Assembly: GCF_028389875.1 (NCBI RefSeq)
Contig: NC_084702.1
Coordinates: 72,389,582 to 72,453,581 of the forward strand
Reading direction: 5' to 3'
Origin: Rhea pennata
Taxonomy: Eukaryota > Chordata > Aves > Rheiformes > Rheidae
DNA: 64,000 bases
Each line of letters starts with the position of its first letter. Position 1 is the first letter of the stretch. Below the pieces are notes generated by a model, which saw only the letters and a program-made list of their open reading frames with translations, searched no databases and was not told the DNA's origin. The position numbers were made by a program, and so were the translations under genes. Below are positions 1-26,600 of this stretch, one piece after another.

Positions 1-13225
<13,225 letters not shown>

Positions 13226-14071
13226 TAACTCTTCATAAATGCTGATCTTTACACAGATTTCCACTTTTCCTTTTTTAACAAAGAAATTGTGTGATGCCAT
13301 TGATCTCTGATTTAAATGCAAGTTATTTTTTGGCAAAGTTTTCTGTTGGTCTCCAACAGTTTTGTACATCTTTTTGAACCAGTTTTTTGCTTTAACCTTC
13401 TTGATCCTTTATATGAAGGGTTTTTGAAATCCCTTTTTATTGTATTTACTCCAAGTGACTCTTCCCCGACGTTTAGGCTATCTTGGCCATATGCCCTCTC
13501 CCCTACTTTGCTGTGAGGTAGGATTCCTTTCTTATAGAGTGGTTGCTCCTGGGCTTTCTGTGAAAGTCTAGGGGCTGTGTGTGTGCAGGTACTTTGTCAG
13601 TTACATTACCTGGAGTGAGGACTACTTGTAATTAAAAAAAATATTAAAATATTTATAAGAGATAAGCTACTACTTTATCTGCAGAGCCTGGCCCGGGCCT
13701 GAGTTGACCTTATTTTTTAAAAGTACAAGTCTAATGACACTGTTTATATGTAGAGGAATACAGTAAATTTCAGCTGTACTCACTGGAACCCAGGAATGGA
13801 TTCCCCAGGGATATTGCCCATCAAGCCCAAACTGCAGAAGTGTATCTCAACAGTGTATTTGTATTTGAATAGTAGTTTTCAGCAGTCCTAGGAGCAAAAT
13901 TTGATCTTCTGTTGTTCTCTGCCTATCCCAGGTATCATCTTGCACAACTGGAGTTTCAGAGTAGGCTGTTCTGCAGCATGGCTATTGCAGGACAACATCA
14001 CATCAAAACTGAGGGTTAAGGCTTAGAAGTGCAATGAGGAAATGGAGGCTAGGGACATGGGTTGTCTTGTC

Positions 14072-14077
14072 AATAAA
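14072..14077 (+). terminator. Candidate proximal poly(A) hexamer of DCAF12
   Basis: AATAAA lies about 850 nt after the DCAF12 stop, with a modest GT-containing stretch (CTGCTGTGGTAGC) about 50 nt downstream. This would give a normal-length 3' UTR. The downstream element is weaker than at 23600. Confidence 0.3.
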
Positions 14078-16225
14078 TGAATTAAAACTAACCATTTTCC
14101 AGATGAGCTAAGGCTCCCAAGTTCACTGCTGTGGTAGCTCATGGGTTCCTCACAGTCTTTCTAAAACCCAGGATCATCTTTGTCCCAGGCTGAGAGAGCT
14201 TTCTCAACCCCACTTCAGCTCTTCTGGTTAGTTGTTAGGAGAGTTGTTAGCCAGCACCTCTAACAAACAGATTGAAGAAGAAGAAGAAAAAATTTCCCTT
14301 AGGTTGAAAAGTGTATCACAGACTTTCTAGTGAAGGCTAGAAGCTTGCCATGTAGTGAGATAATTTAGCTCGTGTTTGTTCAGCATCTTCTGTCATCCTG
14401 CTTGCCATAGGAGATATTCAGCCTTCCCTCAGAGTCCCCTGCCTTCATTCTGCATTCATACTCCCTTGAGCTTCACCTGGGATTGTGGGTGAGGAGAATA
14501 GGTGTGTGCACTCCTGGAAGAGTCCAGATCTTATCCAATACTCAGCTAAAACACAGGGCTCCAGGGTGCTGCTTTTGGTCCTCTAGCAGGCACTGGGAAC
14601 TTTGGGCTTCTTACTGATGCTTCCATCCTCTGCTGGGATGAACACACTCCTCCTGTCACCATCACTGGCAAAGCAGGGAACATGCTTATACCTAGGCTGC
14701 TTTCATGCCAAATGGACAGTTTGCTGAAGCTGAGAAAGAAGACAAGGCAGGGAGTCATGCTCTGCTCTCCTGTCACAGCTGGGGAGTACAGCTGCCATGG
14801 TAGAATAGCACAAGTCCTTTAAGCAGCTTTTGCCAGACTTACTGGAGCTGGTCTGGCCATGTCCTTAAAGGCCCTCTTGTTCTCCATCGATATGCGAAGC
14901 AGTGAGGCTCTGGCTGCTTTTCCAGTTGGTAGTGAAGTTGAGACTTGGATGAAAATCCTGTAAGGAATGCATTTCTCTCCCATCTGGGTGGAAGTCAGAG
15001 CAAGTAAAGAAATAGAGATGTGCACCTGTTCCAGAATTATAATTTGCTTAAACTGAGTCCTGACATGGATGCTTGACAAAGATATTTGCTACAGTTTGTA
15101 ATTCTGCTTCCCTTGTGGGTTGGCTGCTTAAACTGAACCAGTTCAAGCACTGTGTGCTTGGATATTCAGGGTTTTCTCAGAAAAAAGTGGCTATTGCACA
15201 ATAGTAAGTGAATGAATTCTCCCAAATTATATTTTATCTAGAGTTGTTCATTGATTTTTAAATAACATTTTAGTGTCATTTATGTTGTTCTGTGATGGCA
15301 ATGTATTGCTTTGGGTATTTTGGAGGCTTTGAAGAGAGGAAATAGGCAGAGAAACAAATTTTGAAATATGGCAGGACGTGTTTTTCTGGGATTACTCCTT
15401 CAGCTGCTGTGGAAGATCACTGCTGTTGCAGGAAACATTCTGCTCAGCTCTTTTATTTGGGCTTGATTTGAGTGTGGGGCTTTTTTTGGGGGGGGGGGAA
15501 GTGGACATTTGAGCCTTTTTCAGTTTTTTAGAAACAACAGTTAATAGTTAGGCAGTTAGTGTCAAAGGAAACTCCTGGTCTAGAAATCCTTGCCCTGATG
15601 TTGATCTAACAAATTGATATTTCAGGTCTGGGCAAGGGGGCAAAGAGGGATGGATGTTCATATGGCCTGAGCTTTGGTGCCCAGATTTGGAGACTGATCA
15701 TCGTAGTCAGCTGAGCCTTTAGTTTACTGCAGAGGAGCAGCTCAGCACCTCTGGAAAGCATCTCACTGACTGTGATACTGATCTCCCTGAGGTACTTTTA
15801 TTTGTGGTCCTAAAGCCTGGTGGCTTGAGTGCCCTTTCCCTGCTTCCCCCACCCTCCCCTTTTCTGCCTAGGAACCTTAGGACAATTCCCAGAATAATCT
15901 GGAGAATGTTGTAAAATCCTCTGGAGTTTCACAAGCTTCTGTGTATTTTTCCAGAGTGTCTTTCCTCCCTTCCTGTCCTCCCAGTAACTTCTCACATGGA
16001 GGGAGCCATCATTGTTGCATTGTAGAAAAGCCCGTAAAAACTAGAAGCAAACTAGATAGCGCTGTCAAGCTTGCAAATGAATTTGAGGCAGAGAACTTCA
16101 GTCTGTTTCAGTGGTTTTTAAATGCTTGTAACAATACAGATGTTGCCTTTCCGAGTACTTTGTGTTTGGGTGTCCTTTTAAGGTAGACATGTGAGCCCTT
16201 CAGGCATGTCATATTCAATCCGTTC

Positions 16226-16312
16226 ACTGGTAGAAACTGAGGCAGAGAAAGGAAATGCAAGAGCAGCTATCCAAGAGCAGGTTATAGGTGAAACAAGAAG
16301 AACCCAGACTTT
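16226..16312 (-). repeat. Possible ancient MIR (CORE-SINE) fragment
   Basis: The stretch starting GAAACTGAGGCAGAGAAAGG and ending near GAACCCAGACTTTCT resembles the reverse complement of the MIR consensus body as I know it (the ...CCTCAGTTTCC... region). Divergence is high, as expected for a very old amniote SINE. It was recognised by eye only. Confidence 0.45.
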
Positions 16313-17756
16313 CTCACTTGGTGCAGCTGTGTTACCCTACTGATGTAGGTGTCAGAACTGACATCCAGGGTCATGGTGAGAAAGGCAAAGGTTTCCAAAT
16401 GAAGTACGGGAGAGCTGGTACAGCCAGGAGTCTGGGCTCAGCGTGGAGGTGAGTAGGTGGGCATTCCTCATCATTCAAATGGCAGTTATGCCCCTGTGAT
16501 GGGTGGATATTGTCTTGCTACACTTCAGTAGCTTAAACAGCTTGCTGTGCTGAGACCCAGTGGAGTCTGAGTTTTCAGACCGTTTTAACTTTTACAGTAT
16601 TTCTTAATAATTTCTCTCCCTCAGTCTTTCCTGCCCTCCTTGAATGATCTATTTGTTGTGCTTCTTCCCTCCCAGATTATCCCAGTTTTTATTGCAGCAA
16701 TATTGTACTTGGCAGGGGTGACCTCTGTCAGACAGAAATGGGCCTGCTGGCATTTTGACAAGCCATGTTTGAGACCTTCAGTTAGCTTTGTTTTAAACCA
16801 GAGGTAGACTTCTGAGGCTGGGTAAAGCTAGAACTGGGCAGTTGCCATTCTGTATGTTAGCTGACTGACGAGATTGAAGGGAGAGGGAAACCTTTAATCG
16901 CAGCAGAAGACAGTCGGACTTTTTTTTTTTTTTTGCTATTTGATGTTTCAGTAATGTGGGATCTTAGGTGCTGCAGTTGAGTGTAACAAGCAGTTAATTT
17001 TACCGCTCAGTTCTTTTCATTAGACTATCATATTAATTGGGGGTATTTTTGGTATATCTGGGTATTATACTTTCAATATTCATAATCACAAGCAATCAAG
17101 CTAGTAACTAGTTATGGGTTCAGTAGTACATGACTCATGAGTAACTGGGTAGCAGCCCGTCAGTAGCTATCAGTTGTGTGATGCACATCCCTGAGGGAGC
17201 AAAAGCTGCTTTGCCATGTTAGTCTGAGCATAGCAATGAGAGTTATTCACACCTGCTTTCAAACACCTTATTCCTAGTAATTCCTCTGGCCTTTCCCCTT
17301 GTGCAGCAATGTCAGCCAAGGATAATCACTGCTGCTCTCCGCAGGTGCTTTCTGGGGTTGTTTCAAGGAAGTGCGTGAACTGCAATCCACTTCTGTTTAG
17401 TTCCCTCATCAGTCTGGTGTTAGCCCAAGGTGAATAGATCATGAAATAAGAGTAAACAGATTTCTAGTTTCAGTTCTTCCACTGAGATCCATTTGAAGGC
17501 GCATTGCAGGAGTGCCCAGTAATCTTACTGGATTTAGACTGTCCACAAAGGTTACACTCTGGGTGAGATTTGTGACTCTGAGGGAGACCCCCTGAACTTC
17601 ATTATGGGGAATGAAGCCTCCTCCATTTGAAGTCTGTGGCAGTTTTTATATTTTAAGGATTAAGAGATTCCTGTTAGTTACTTTCCTCTAAAACTTCATA
17701 CTCTTCTGTTGTCTGAGCACTTGCTTTGTACAAAGCTCGTAGCTGCAGAGACTGAG

Positions 17757-17762
17757 ATTAAA
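17757..17762 (+). terminator. Candidate intermediate poly(A) hexamer (ATTAAA)
   Basis: ATTAAA is followed about 20-35 nt later by GTGGTGGAGTTTGTTGTC, a reasonable GT-rich element. It lies about 4.5 kb after the DCAF12 stop. It falls in a stretch that may be an old SINE, so the motif could be incidental. Confidence 0.25.
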
Positions 17763-19749
17763 GTTATGATCCAGCTATGTCAAGTGGTGGAGTTTGTTGT
17801 CTTAATTTCAGTCCCTCTGCTGAGAAACGCCAGCTGACCCTGTTAATTAATGTCCCTCACACAATCCAAATGTGAATTAAAGCAGGCTTGGTTAGAACAT
17901 TTGTGGAAGCACCCATTTTATTTGTTTTCAAGAAACCAAAAACAGATCGGCTGTCAGTCACTGCATCTCGAAGAAGCATCTTCCAGCAGCCAGGTGGGAA
18001 CTCAGAAGATGTGTTTGTGGTACTCTGATATCATTATTTGCCTTTAAACCCATTTTTCCATGGTGTCTGAGGCGCTCTTGATTTTTAGCTTATGCTGCAA
18101 TTGCTGCTGTGATTAAATTACTGAACTTGAGTAGAGCTAATGTGCAGGAAGGCTGCTGAAGAGCTGTGTGAAATGCAGACCAGAGTTGATACTCTGCCTA
18201 GCCCATGCTGAACCCTGGGCTACTCCAGTGGCCATACGCAAACTCTAGTTTCAAGCCAAGTGAAAACACACCTATATGCCCTGTTGGCCATCCTGCAGTT
18301 ACAGCCCATGGTGTGACCACAACTCAAAGTGCAATTGTCTGAGTGTCGCAGTCTTCCATAGCTTAAGTCTCTGAAGGACAGACACTAAGAATTTGCCCAG
18401 GCCCTAGAGGAGGGGGAATGGGAAGGAGAATACAGCTACATCTCATTTGAACGATTCTCCTGTGTGCGGTCTCCCTTGGCTTTGCGAGTGGTCACTTCAG
18501 TGGGAAGGATAGACAAGAGGGTACAAGGGAAGAGATAAAGGCCCAATAAAAGGATTTGCTATTCCTCTTTGGACACCTGAGGAGTTAATGCAGAGCAGGA
18601 TGCTTCATCATTGCTCAGGAGATACTTTGTAAAAGGGCTGAATCTGAAATGTGTTTTCAGAGAGACCAAGTAGATACTCCTTTCATTCTCATATTCCCAT
18701 GTGTAATTTCCAAGGATTTAAATTAGGAAGCATCCTCCTCTTTGCTTGCAATACTGAGTTTCTTCATCAAAACTGTCTGGTACTTAGTTAATTAAAAGAA
18801 TGCTGTTGATGGAAAGGAATCTTCCCAGTTAAAAAATGGAGTGCCATTTTCTAACAGCTTCTCCCTCTAGTATTGTGCTGGGACTGGTCTGGTCTAAGGA
18901 AGTGCACAGAGCTAAAACAGAGTGCTAGGGTTGATGGAGTTGGGAAAGTCTGGGCTGCCTAATCACTTCTGGACACCTTCTCCCTTTGGAAAAAAAAAAA
19001 AAAGTAAAACACTTGATTATATACAATTTCTGGTCATCCAATTATTGAATTAAAACCAAAAGAAGGATGTATAATACACTTGAAGCAGTGTGGTATGTCT
19101 TTACAGCCCTAAATATATATATTTTTTTTGATCTCCCTCCCCCTTGAACAGAAATCGTGGAGTCAATGCTTTGTTTTCTTGGGAACTGTTTTTTTAGATT
19201 CCCTTACTAATAGGGAAAATTCAGGTGCTGAATCTTACATCTCATTAAACTTGTACTTTTTATTTGCCCACTCATTTGGTTTCCTTTCCCTTTCAAGGCC
19301 TCCCACAGTCTCAGGGTATATAAATCACTATGACTCATCCAAATAATAACAAAATGGACCAACCAGAGGTTAATGTGCCTTTCTCTTATGGTACCTTGAT
19401 CTTTGTAAAGTTATCTCACAAACACGTCACTGTCTTAGGGCTGGGTACATGCATCATCTTTTTCTAAGATATACGTGTTGAAGTTGCAACAGGTTTGTAC
19501 TGTTACTCGTGATTCATTTGCTTTAGGATGTGGTATAGACACAAATCAAATGCACTGGTTTGTCTTGGGGATCAGTCTTACCTGTGACATCTATCAGTGC
19601 TTGCCTGTGTGTTAACGTGTACACAAATGCTGGATCTTCCCCATTGCCTATGATGTACTTGTATATGATGCACAAACTACGCAAGGCATTTTAAAATGTG
19701 GTGATCACAACTTCCTGCCTGATGGTAGGATGTCCTACAGTGAACTGTT

Positions 19750-19781
19750 GTTTTTTTTTTTTTTTGTTTTGTTTTGTTTTT
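19750..19781. repeat. T-rich low-complexity tract
   Basis: A long T-run passes into TTTTG repeats. It is simple low-complexity DNA without coding meaning and creates a lysine-rich artefact in the minus-strand translation. Confidence 0.85.
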
Positions 19782-22700
19782 CCAAGTATATTTAAAGATC
19801 CAAAGCCTTGGAAAAAAAATTCAGGACTTGCTGACACTTGCTGGCTTTTGTTCTGAATCCAAGGTCTGATATTTCTTAACAGCTCTGGCAATTCCACCCC
19901 TCTAACAGCCTTTCTCAGCTTTCTATTTCTGTCACGAGCTGTGTCAGAGACAGCACTGGATCCTGAACTATCATAGAAGCTGTCAAGTAAAGTAGTAGCA
20001 GCTGTCTTCAAATGTAGTGCACGTTTTTAAATGTAAGGCAAAACTGTTTGAAATTGTTGATGCAGTTTGTAAATGAAGCTGTGGAAAATTGCAGATAGTA
20101 CACAAAACTAACCTGTCTGTATGTACAGCTCGTGTTCAGCATTATTTTGTAAATTGTTTTTCCTCTCTGAAAAGTGACTTTTTTTGAAGACAAAGGCTTC
20201 ACTTTAGGCTTTGTTTCTGAGACGGCTTTGTTCTTGCAAACTCAAACTGAGATCTGGAATTTGGGCCAGGTTGCTGCCTCTTTTGCTGTTAGCAGAGGAT
20301 GGTGCAATTGCTACAGGATATCCCTTCCTAGTTCTAAGCTTAATCTGATCATGAGAGCATAGAAACAGGAACGCTTCCTCAATTGTGGCCTTAACTGGGT
20401 ATGCATACACATAGGTTAGGTACAGAATTCTTCTGATCTATGAGGATACTTTTGTCTTAGAATCAATACAGTTGATGTACTGATATTAATCATCAGTCAA
20501 GGAGCTTTAGTATATGTGTATTTCCTGTTCTGTCTTTTCTCTGTACCCCAGCACAGATTTAACCTCAAGTTCAGGTTAAGTTTCTGCTAACTTTGGTGTT
20601 TCATAAAATTCAGTCAAGTACCCTCTTTATATGCAGTCACTTTTCAGAGTAGAACAGATTGGTTTCACCTTATTTTGTAATCTTCAGCACTTTTTTCTTT
20701 CCGATTTACCTTTCCCTAGCTTGCCTTTAATAATCAATTCAATTCAAATCAATTCAAAGCTGTTTGCCTAGTCCAAAAAATACCAAGTCATAATAAAAAG
20801 AAAATGTGACCCACTGTGGAAAGATCAGTTTGTTCTTTTACCATAAACTTCAGTTACTGTCTGGCTGAATCAAAAATGGTGACTTTCACTCCTGCAAAAT
20901 CTGTGAAGCTGCAGTTCTCTTGCCTCCATATTGCATAGTTGATGTCAGCAGGTGTGGAAGTGGAGGTGGCCTCCTTCTGCATCTAATGTGTTGATCCTTG
21001 GTGTTCTAGGCAAGAGAATTGCACCTTTGGCTCTTTTTTCAAGGTCATAACTGAAGACTCATATAGAGGGCAAAAAGCAAAAGGCTCATCACTGACTTTT
21101 TGCTGACTTGATCCCATTTAAAGGCTTTTCGCACAGATTTTGTTTGTCTTGCAAATTGATGGGTTATGAGAAAACTGTACTACTAATCACAGCTAAACTC
21201 TGCCCTATGCTTAAATGACTAAACTTACTCTAATTGGCTTTGGCCAATTGGCCAGTGGTAATACTAAAAGCTGGCTGTGTTCAGAGATGAGCTGGTATTT
21301 GAATGTTTGAGCAATGGAAGCCTTGAGGTTTTGCTCCATCATGCCTTACGTATATGACTGCAGATTAATTGCTTCTAAAGTGCTTCAATGGAAACCGCTG
21401 GTCATCCATCTTCAGATGAGGTGTGTAGATGGCATGGGGAAGAACCAGTTTCTTCAGTGGTCATAGTCACTTACTCTCCCCCTCGTCACTCAAGGTTCCC
21501 AATGCATTTGTTGTTTCTTGTTTTCATGATTGACTAAGAGTACTATGCTTTACTGCTGCCACCAGCCACCTCCACGTGCTTCCTGCTGGCATGATGGAAT
21601 GAAAGGGCCTTGTCTGCAGCTCTCTCCACCTGGCTGTTTATTGAATTAGCACTGGGAATGTGTGCAGGGATGTAAATGCCATCTGTGATTTACTACTTCA
21701 GTTGGGTGCTCTCCAGGCAGCTCTCACAACACAGGCAATAGCGGCATCATTGCTAAAATGTCTGGATTTAAAACAAACAAACAAACAAAAAAAAACAAAC
21801 CAAAAACCCACTTCTAACAGGCACTGTCACTCTTGTTCAAATGCTTTGTCTCCATTCTCGGCCTCTTGTCCTGACCTCACTCCCTCCTGGCCACCCTCCA
21901 CCCCGCTGGACTTGAGCAGGTTCCCTGTTCTTTTTTGACTTACTACTTTAGATACCAGTTCTGAAAAGCCTAGGCACACATGTTTAAGCTGTATTTTATG
22001 AAACTTCTGCACCCACTTAAGCAGTAACTTACTGAATTGGGGCCTTGCTTACAGGCTCCCTATTCATTTGATCCAGCTCTAGATGTCTCTCTGAACTAGT
22101 ATCCCCCTTTCAGTCTGAAGGGCTTTGCTCCAAACTCATTCCTGCTCTGTGGAGGAGTTAGTTCCTCTACTAATGGCTATTTCAATGAGGTTGTTCTTAT
22201 TTTCCCCCTATTTATACTGGGGTTCACTGCATATGTACAAAATGCTATTGATATTTTTTCTCAACTTCCTCCTGAATGTGGTATAGGGGTCCACCCTGTG
22301 GGGCATCAGAACTGTTTGTCCACTTTCAAAGTGCACAAAAGCAAGGATTTCTTAAATGAACAAGCTTTAGTGAGGAAAAGCAGCTGCATACACAGAATTG
22401 GAAAGGTATCTCTGGGTAGAATAGGTAAGGGAGCAGTTTAAGATTTTTAAATAAAAGAACAGAGTAACTGAGCTTTGGGGTTTTTTAAAATTGCTTTAAC
22501 TAGATGCTTCTCTGTGTTCTTGTAACAGAAAGTTGCAATGTATACTGAGATTTTTGTTGATCAATGCAAAATGTGCCTCTCAACTATAATGCAAAAGTCT
22601 GTCTGTCTCACTTTGTGTTTGCAATGCAAGGAGTTCAACTGAAGACTTAATTTTAATTCTTGTTTCTTGCTCTTAAGTGTTAACATCCACAGAACAGTCC

Positions 22701-23599
22701 TTGCTGGTCTTTCGCAAGCATCATACAACACTATCTCCCTATTTCACGGCAGAAAAGGGGATTGCATTGAGCACTGGAACTTGCTGAACTTCCTTGGTTT
22801 GAGAGACACACTGGAGAGAAGAGTTCAGGTTCCATGTGCTTTAAATATAACTTTAAAGCAATGCAGCTACTCTGTCAGATCAGCACCATTTTCTACCTTT
22901 CGCTCCATTTAGATGGGAATATAAAAGTAAACCCAGCAATATGTGATCCAGTTGATGTGCTTGAAGGTGGAACATGGGGTTTTTGAAATTTGAGGACTGA
23001 GAATTTCTCTTGCATGGAAGAACTCAATGTGGGTACAAAAGTTTGGATCTCTGATTACAGCTCTTCTGTCAGCTTGCTAAATGCAAACAAGTACTTTGAA
23101 CTCTTCTGAAGACAACTGTGGTAGAAGAGCTGTGAAGGTGTAGGCTGGAACTTACCATGTTGGGTCATCTGCGTGTTCCTCAACTACATGGGCAATGTAT
23201 CAGTGATTTTACAGATTGATATCCATGTGTCTGTCACAAAAAACTGCTGTCTGGGGTGAACCTGTTAATAGATACATTTCCAGATCAAATTAAGAGCCTA
23301 ATTTTCCATCTTGCATTAACCGGGTTACTGTGTTCACATGCCAGAAAGATGTTGCTCTTTGAAAAAGCATGTTAGTGTGTGTGGCAATGACCCATGCACT
23401 TTTTAAATACCTAGATCTTGTACATTCTCACTTGAGTATTGTTAATCATGCTGTAGTCTGACAAATGGATCTTTTACTACTGCCCTGTTATATAGAATAA
23501 TTGTAATTAACTGCAGTTTGTTTTTCCACTACTTGAAGTTGTGTGATCTGAAAATTGGTGAACAAAAAGTATTTGTGCATCTTACTATGGGTATCTCTA

Positions 23600-23640
23600 A
23601 ATAAAATGTATTTGTATAGTGTGTTGGTTGATGGGTTTTT
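23600..23640 (+). terminator. Candidate poly(A) signal with GT-rich downstream element
   Basis: AATAAA at 23600-23605 is followed 15-35 nt later by GTGTGTTGGTTGATGGG and then a T-run. The sequence before it is AT-rich with TGTA-type motifs. This is the canonical arrangement for plus-strand cleavage and polyadenylation. It could end a long DCAF12 3' UTR or an independent noncoding transcript. Confidence 0.45.
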
Positions 23641-26600
23641 TTACTTGCTAATCTTTCTGTTGCTAGTAGATCCAGGGCAGGCTGAGAGCAAGTAGCCTAG
23701 GGTTTCTCCAATAGTTTGGCCTTTGTGCTTACATGACTCTTTCAAAGGAAAATTTTTTTTTCTTCATCAGTGATTGGATTGATATCCCAAGAGCAGGTTC
23801 TTAGCTTGTACCTATTTTTTGTTCACTAAAACATCAGTCCTGTTCAATGTACAGCTGCATAACACTCCCTACTCCATAGGAAATGTATCTAATGGCATGG
23901 TTGGGACTGTTGTGCTCTTCCAGATGTTTTTGGTAAGGATCTCAAAGCATCCCCTTCCTATTCTTTTGTTCTGGTGTATCATTACTGCTAAGGTAATAGT
24001 TTCTTTTTGGCCCCTTTATCTTCATAAGAAAGAAATACCCAAGAGGTGTTAGTCAGTACAGAATGTAAATATAGAGCTAAGGATTTAAGAGAGATCTCTT
24101 GCACCAGAACTGTGCATCTGTAGCACTAGATCTGCCACTGTCTCCCCGTTGCACAGGAGAAGTGGGGATTTCAGTCCAGCTGGCCTATTTCACTGCCTCT
24201 TTTCCCCTGGCTGGAATTGGGACAGTGGTGTTGGGGAGAGGAGGAATGCTCTCAGAAAGACTACCTAAGCATAAAGCCACGTGCCTAAGAGCAGCTCCTA
24301 CACCACCATTTATTTTGCATGTGACCTCAACCTGAAATTAGTTTCCACAGTGGCTTTTTGTTGGACAAACTGCAGCTTTGCACACAAGCTGGGAGAAACT
24401 ATTTCTCCAGCTGCACTAGCTCAGCTCCCTGGCACTGTTACTAAAGCTTGCTGATGCCTGAAGAAACAAAGGGATGAGTAGAGTACCAAAAGCATGTGAA
24501 TGCTGCTATCCTACTGAGCCTTGCAGTAAATTTTGAGATCTCAGAGATGCAGAAAAATTTCCATAGCCCTGAGATAGTCACGTGGTAAGATAGGACTGAA
24601 AAAATGTTCGTACTAGTACAACCTACAGCTCCTGGCTTGTCTTGTGTTATAGCTATGAATTCAGATGGATTTCAGCCACTATCTTAGTATGAAAGCTGCA
24701 GGTGAACTGCCTGTGGGCTGTGTTTTGTTTCTAGATGATCACGTTTCCTCTCTGGACAATTGCTGTGCCTGCTTAATGCAGAACCTGGCCCAAAGCCTGA
24801 GCGTTCCTGCCAGGTTGATGCTTTGTTTCTATCCCTAGACCTTATGAAAGAGAGGAGGATGAATGTTGAAGACCTCAGGAAGTCCTAAGACAGTCAGTAC
24901 TCATTCTGCTGGTCCTAGAAGTATGTCTCAGCAATGAAGACTCCAATTCCTCTCTCAGTGGTTGATTCTGGCGTTCACTTATTTCATCCCATCCATCTGG
25001 CCTGCAGGTCCCCTTGTTTTTCCATTCACTGTGTAGACAGAGCACAGTTTGTTCCTTTCCATGCTGCAGCTCATCCCTTTGTATTAGAGACATTTTTAAA
25101 AATTGTTCAATGGCCATGGTCTTCACTTCTTAGACTTAGTCCCAGTTCCCTCAGCACTTTCTCACAGTCTACGCTTGGCATGCGTGCATGTGGCCATCCT
25201 CATTTCTGGCTGTAGACCTGAGAGATGGATTGCATTCCTTGGCCTAGAGCCTGTACCAGGTCTAGGCTGCTATTGATTGTGCTTTTACTGTACAGTACAA
25301 ACACTGTGGCAGTGCACATTATCCCTCCCTTTCAACACTCAATCTCCTGCTTGTCTCGAACTCCCAGCCCAGCTATTGCATGTTTGCTTGGCTGTCATCA
25401 CTTTCCTGCTTGAGTGTATTTTGTTTCTGACCTTTACAACTTGGGATCTCAGCTCTTGCCAGTTGGTGGCACCGCTGCTGCAGAACAAGGAAGCCAAATC
25501 CCAGCAGCCCTGTGGGAATAGCTTCATACTGGTACTGTTCAGCTCTTCCTAACCATAGCTGTACTCATCCCATCTCCTTCTGAATGAAAGACTAAAATAG
25601 GCTTCCCTAGTAAAGGGGTTTTCAAGGTGATGCTCACAGTAAATGAATACACAAATGAGGAGATGTCAAACATGCTGCCTGAGTGTTCCTAGAGCATGGG
25701 CAGCCCGTTTCTGTTAGAGACTGAAAGTGAGCAAGTTCACAGTGAACAGAAAACAAGCACCTCAGTGCCTTGTCTCCCAGCCTCCTCAGTTCACCCCAAC
25801 CTCCTTATCTGGAAGAAAAAATGTCAGGATGGGTTTAGTCCCCTGCATAGCTCAAGGGACCATGCTGCCAAGATGTCACTCGGAAGCTACTGATTAGCTG
25901 CTCCAAAGCACTGTCCTGCTCACAGGTTCTTACCTGCCCCTCTTTATTAAGGTGCACCACAAGCTGGGAGAGGTAAGAGATGAGCCACAGGCCTTAGGTG
26001 CAGACGTGCAGTCAAAAAGGTCAACATGATGGATGGTTACTGGGACTTTCTGTAGCAAAGATGTGAAAACATGATCCATCTCTTCAGCTGTGGTGGCAGT
26101 GTGCTTCCTGTTGCTGAGAGATGCTGGACACCTTGCAGCAGCTGGACCAGCAAGGATACCAGTAACGCGCTATTAAGCTATAACTGCTTCTGATCCTGTT
26201 CTCTCATAAAGCCATTTGCTATGGACTCCCCCCCCGCCCCAGGAAAGAAATTCTAGGGTAATGACAACTTGTTATGTGTCCTTCCAGGAGCATCTCTTTC
26301 TTGCTAACCACAGGAACACAGCTTTAACTTTTTACCTGTATGATTATGCTTCAACTCCAAAAGATTTATTTTCACTGTCACCTTGGTGCTGCTGCATGTT
26401 GTGCTTGGAGCACATTTGATTTTGGAAAAAGGTTTTAATTCTGTACCCTGGGCTGCTGAACTCTTTGCTTAACGTGAGGATTATTTGCTTCATCGTCTTT
26501 TAGGGACTAAGGTGAGGTTGACCAGTCTGTATTTCAAGCTAACTGCTTTGTTCCTGCCACTGCCTGTTGCTGCATCTACAAATGGTTCTTTTATAATTTA

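Larger units (their letters stand above)
13226..23625 (+). other. DCAF12: DCAF12 3' UTR and/or downstream DNA (maximal extent to the best poly(A) signal)
   Basis: The 3' UTR begins after the stop codon. Its end cannot be fixed from sequence alone. Candidate signals are AATAAA at 14072, ATTAAA at 17757 and AATAAA at 23600; the last has the best downstream GT/T-rich context. If 23600 is used, the 3' UTR would be about 10.4 kb, long for this gene. The interval is AT-rich, with a T14 run near 16920, a T-rich tract at 19750-19781 and an AAAC-type tract at 21773-21811. No supported protein-coding gene lies inside it. Confidence 0.4.
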
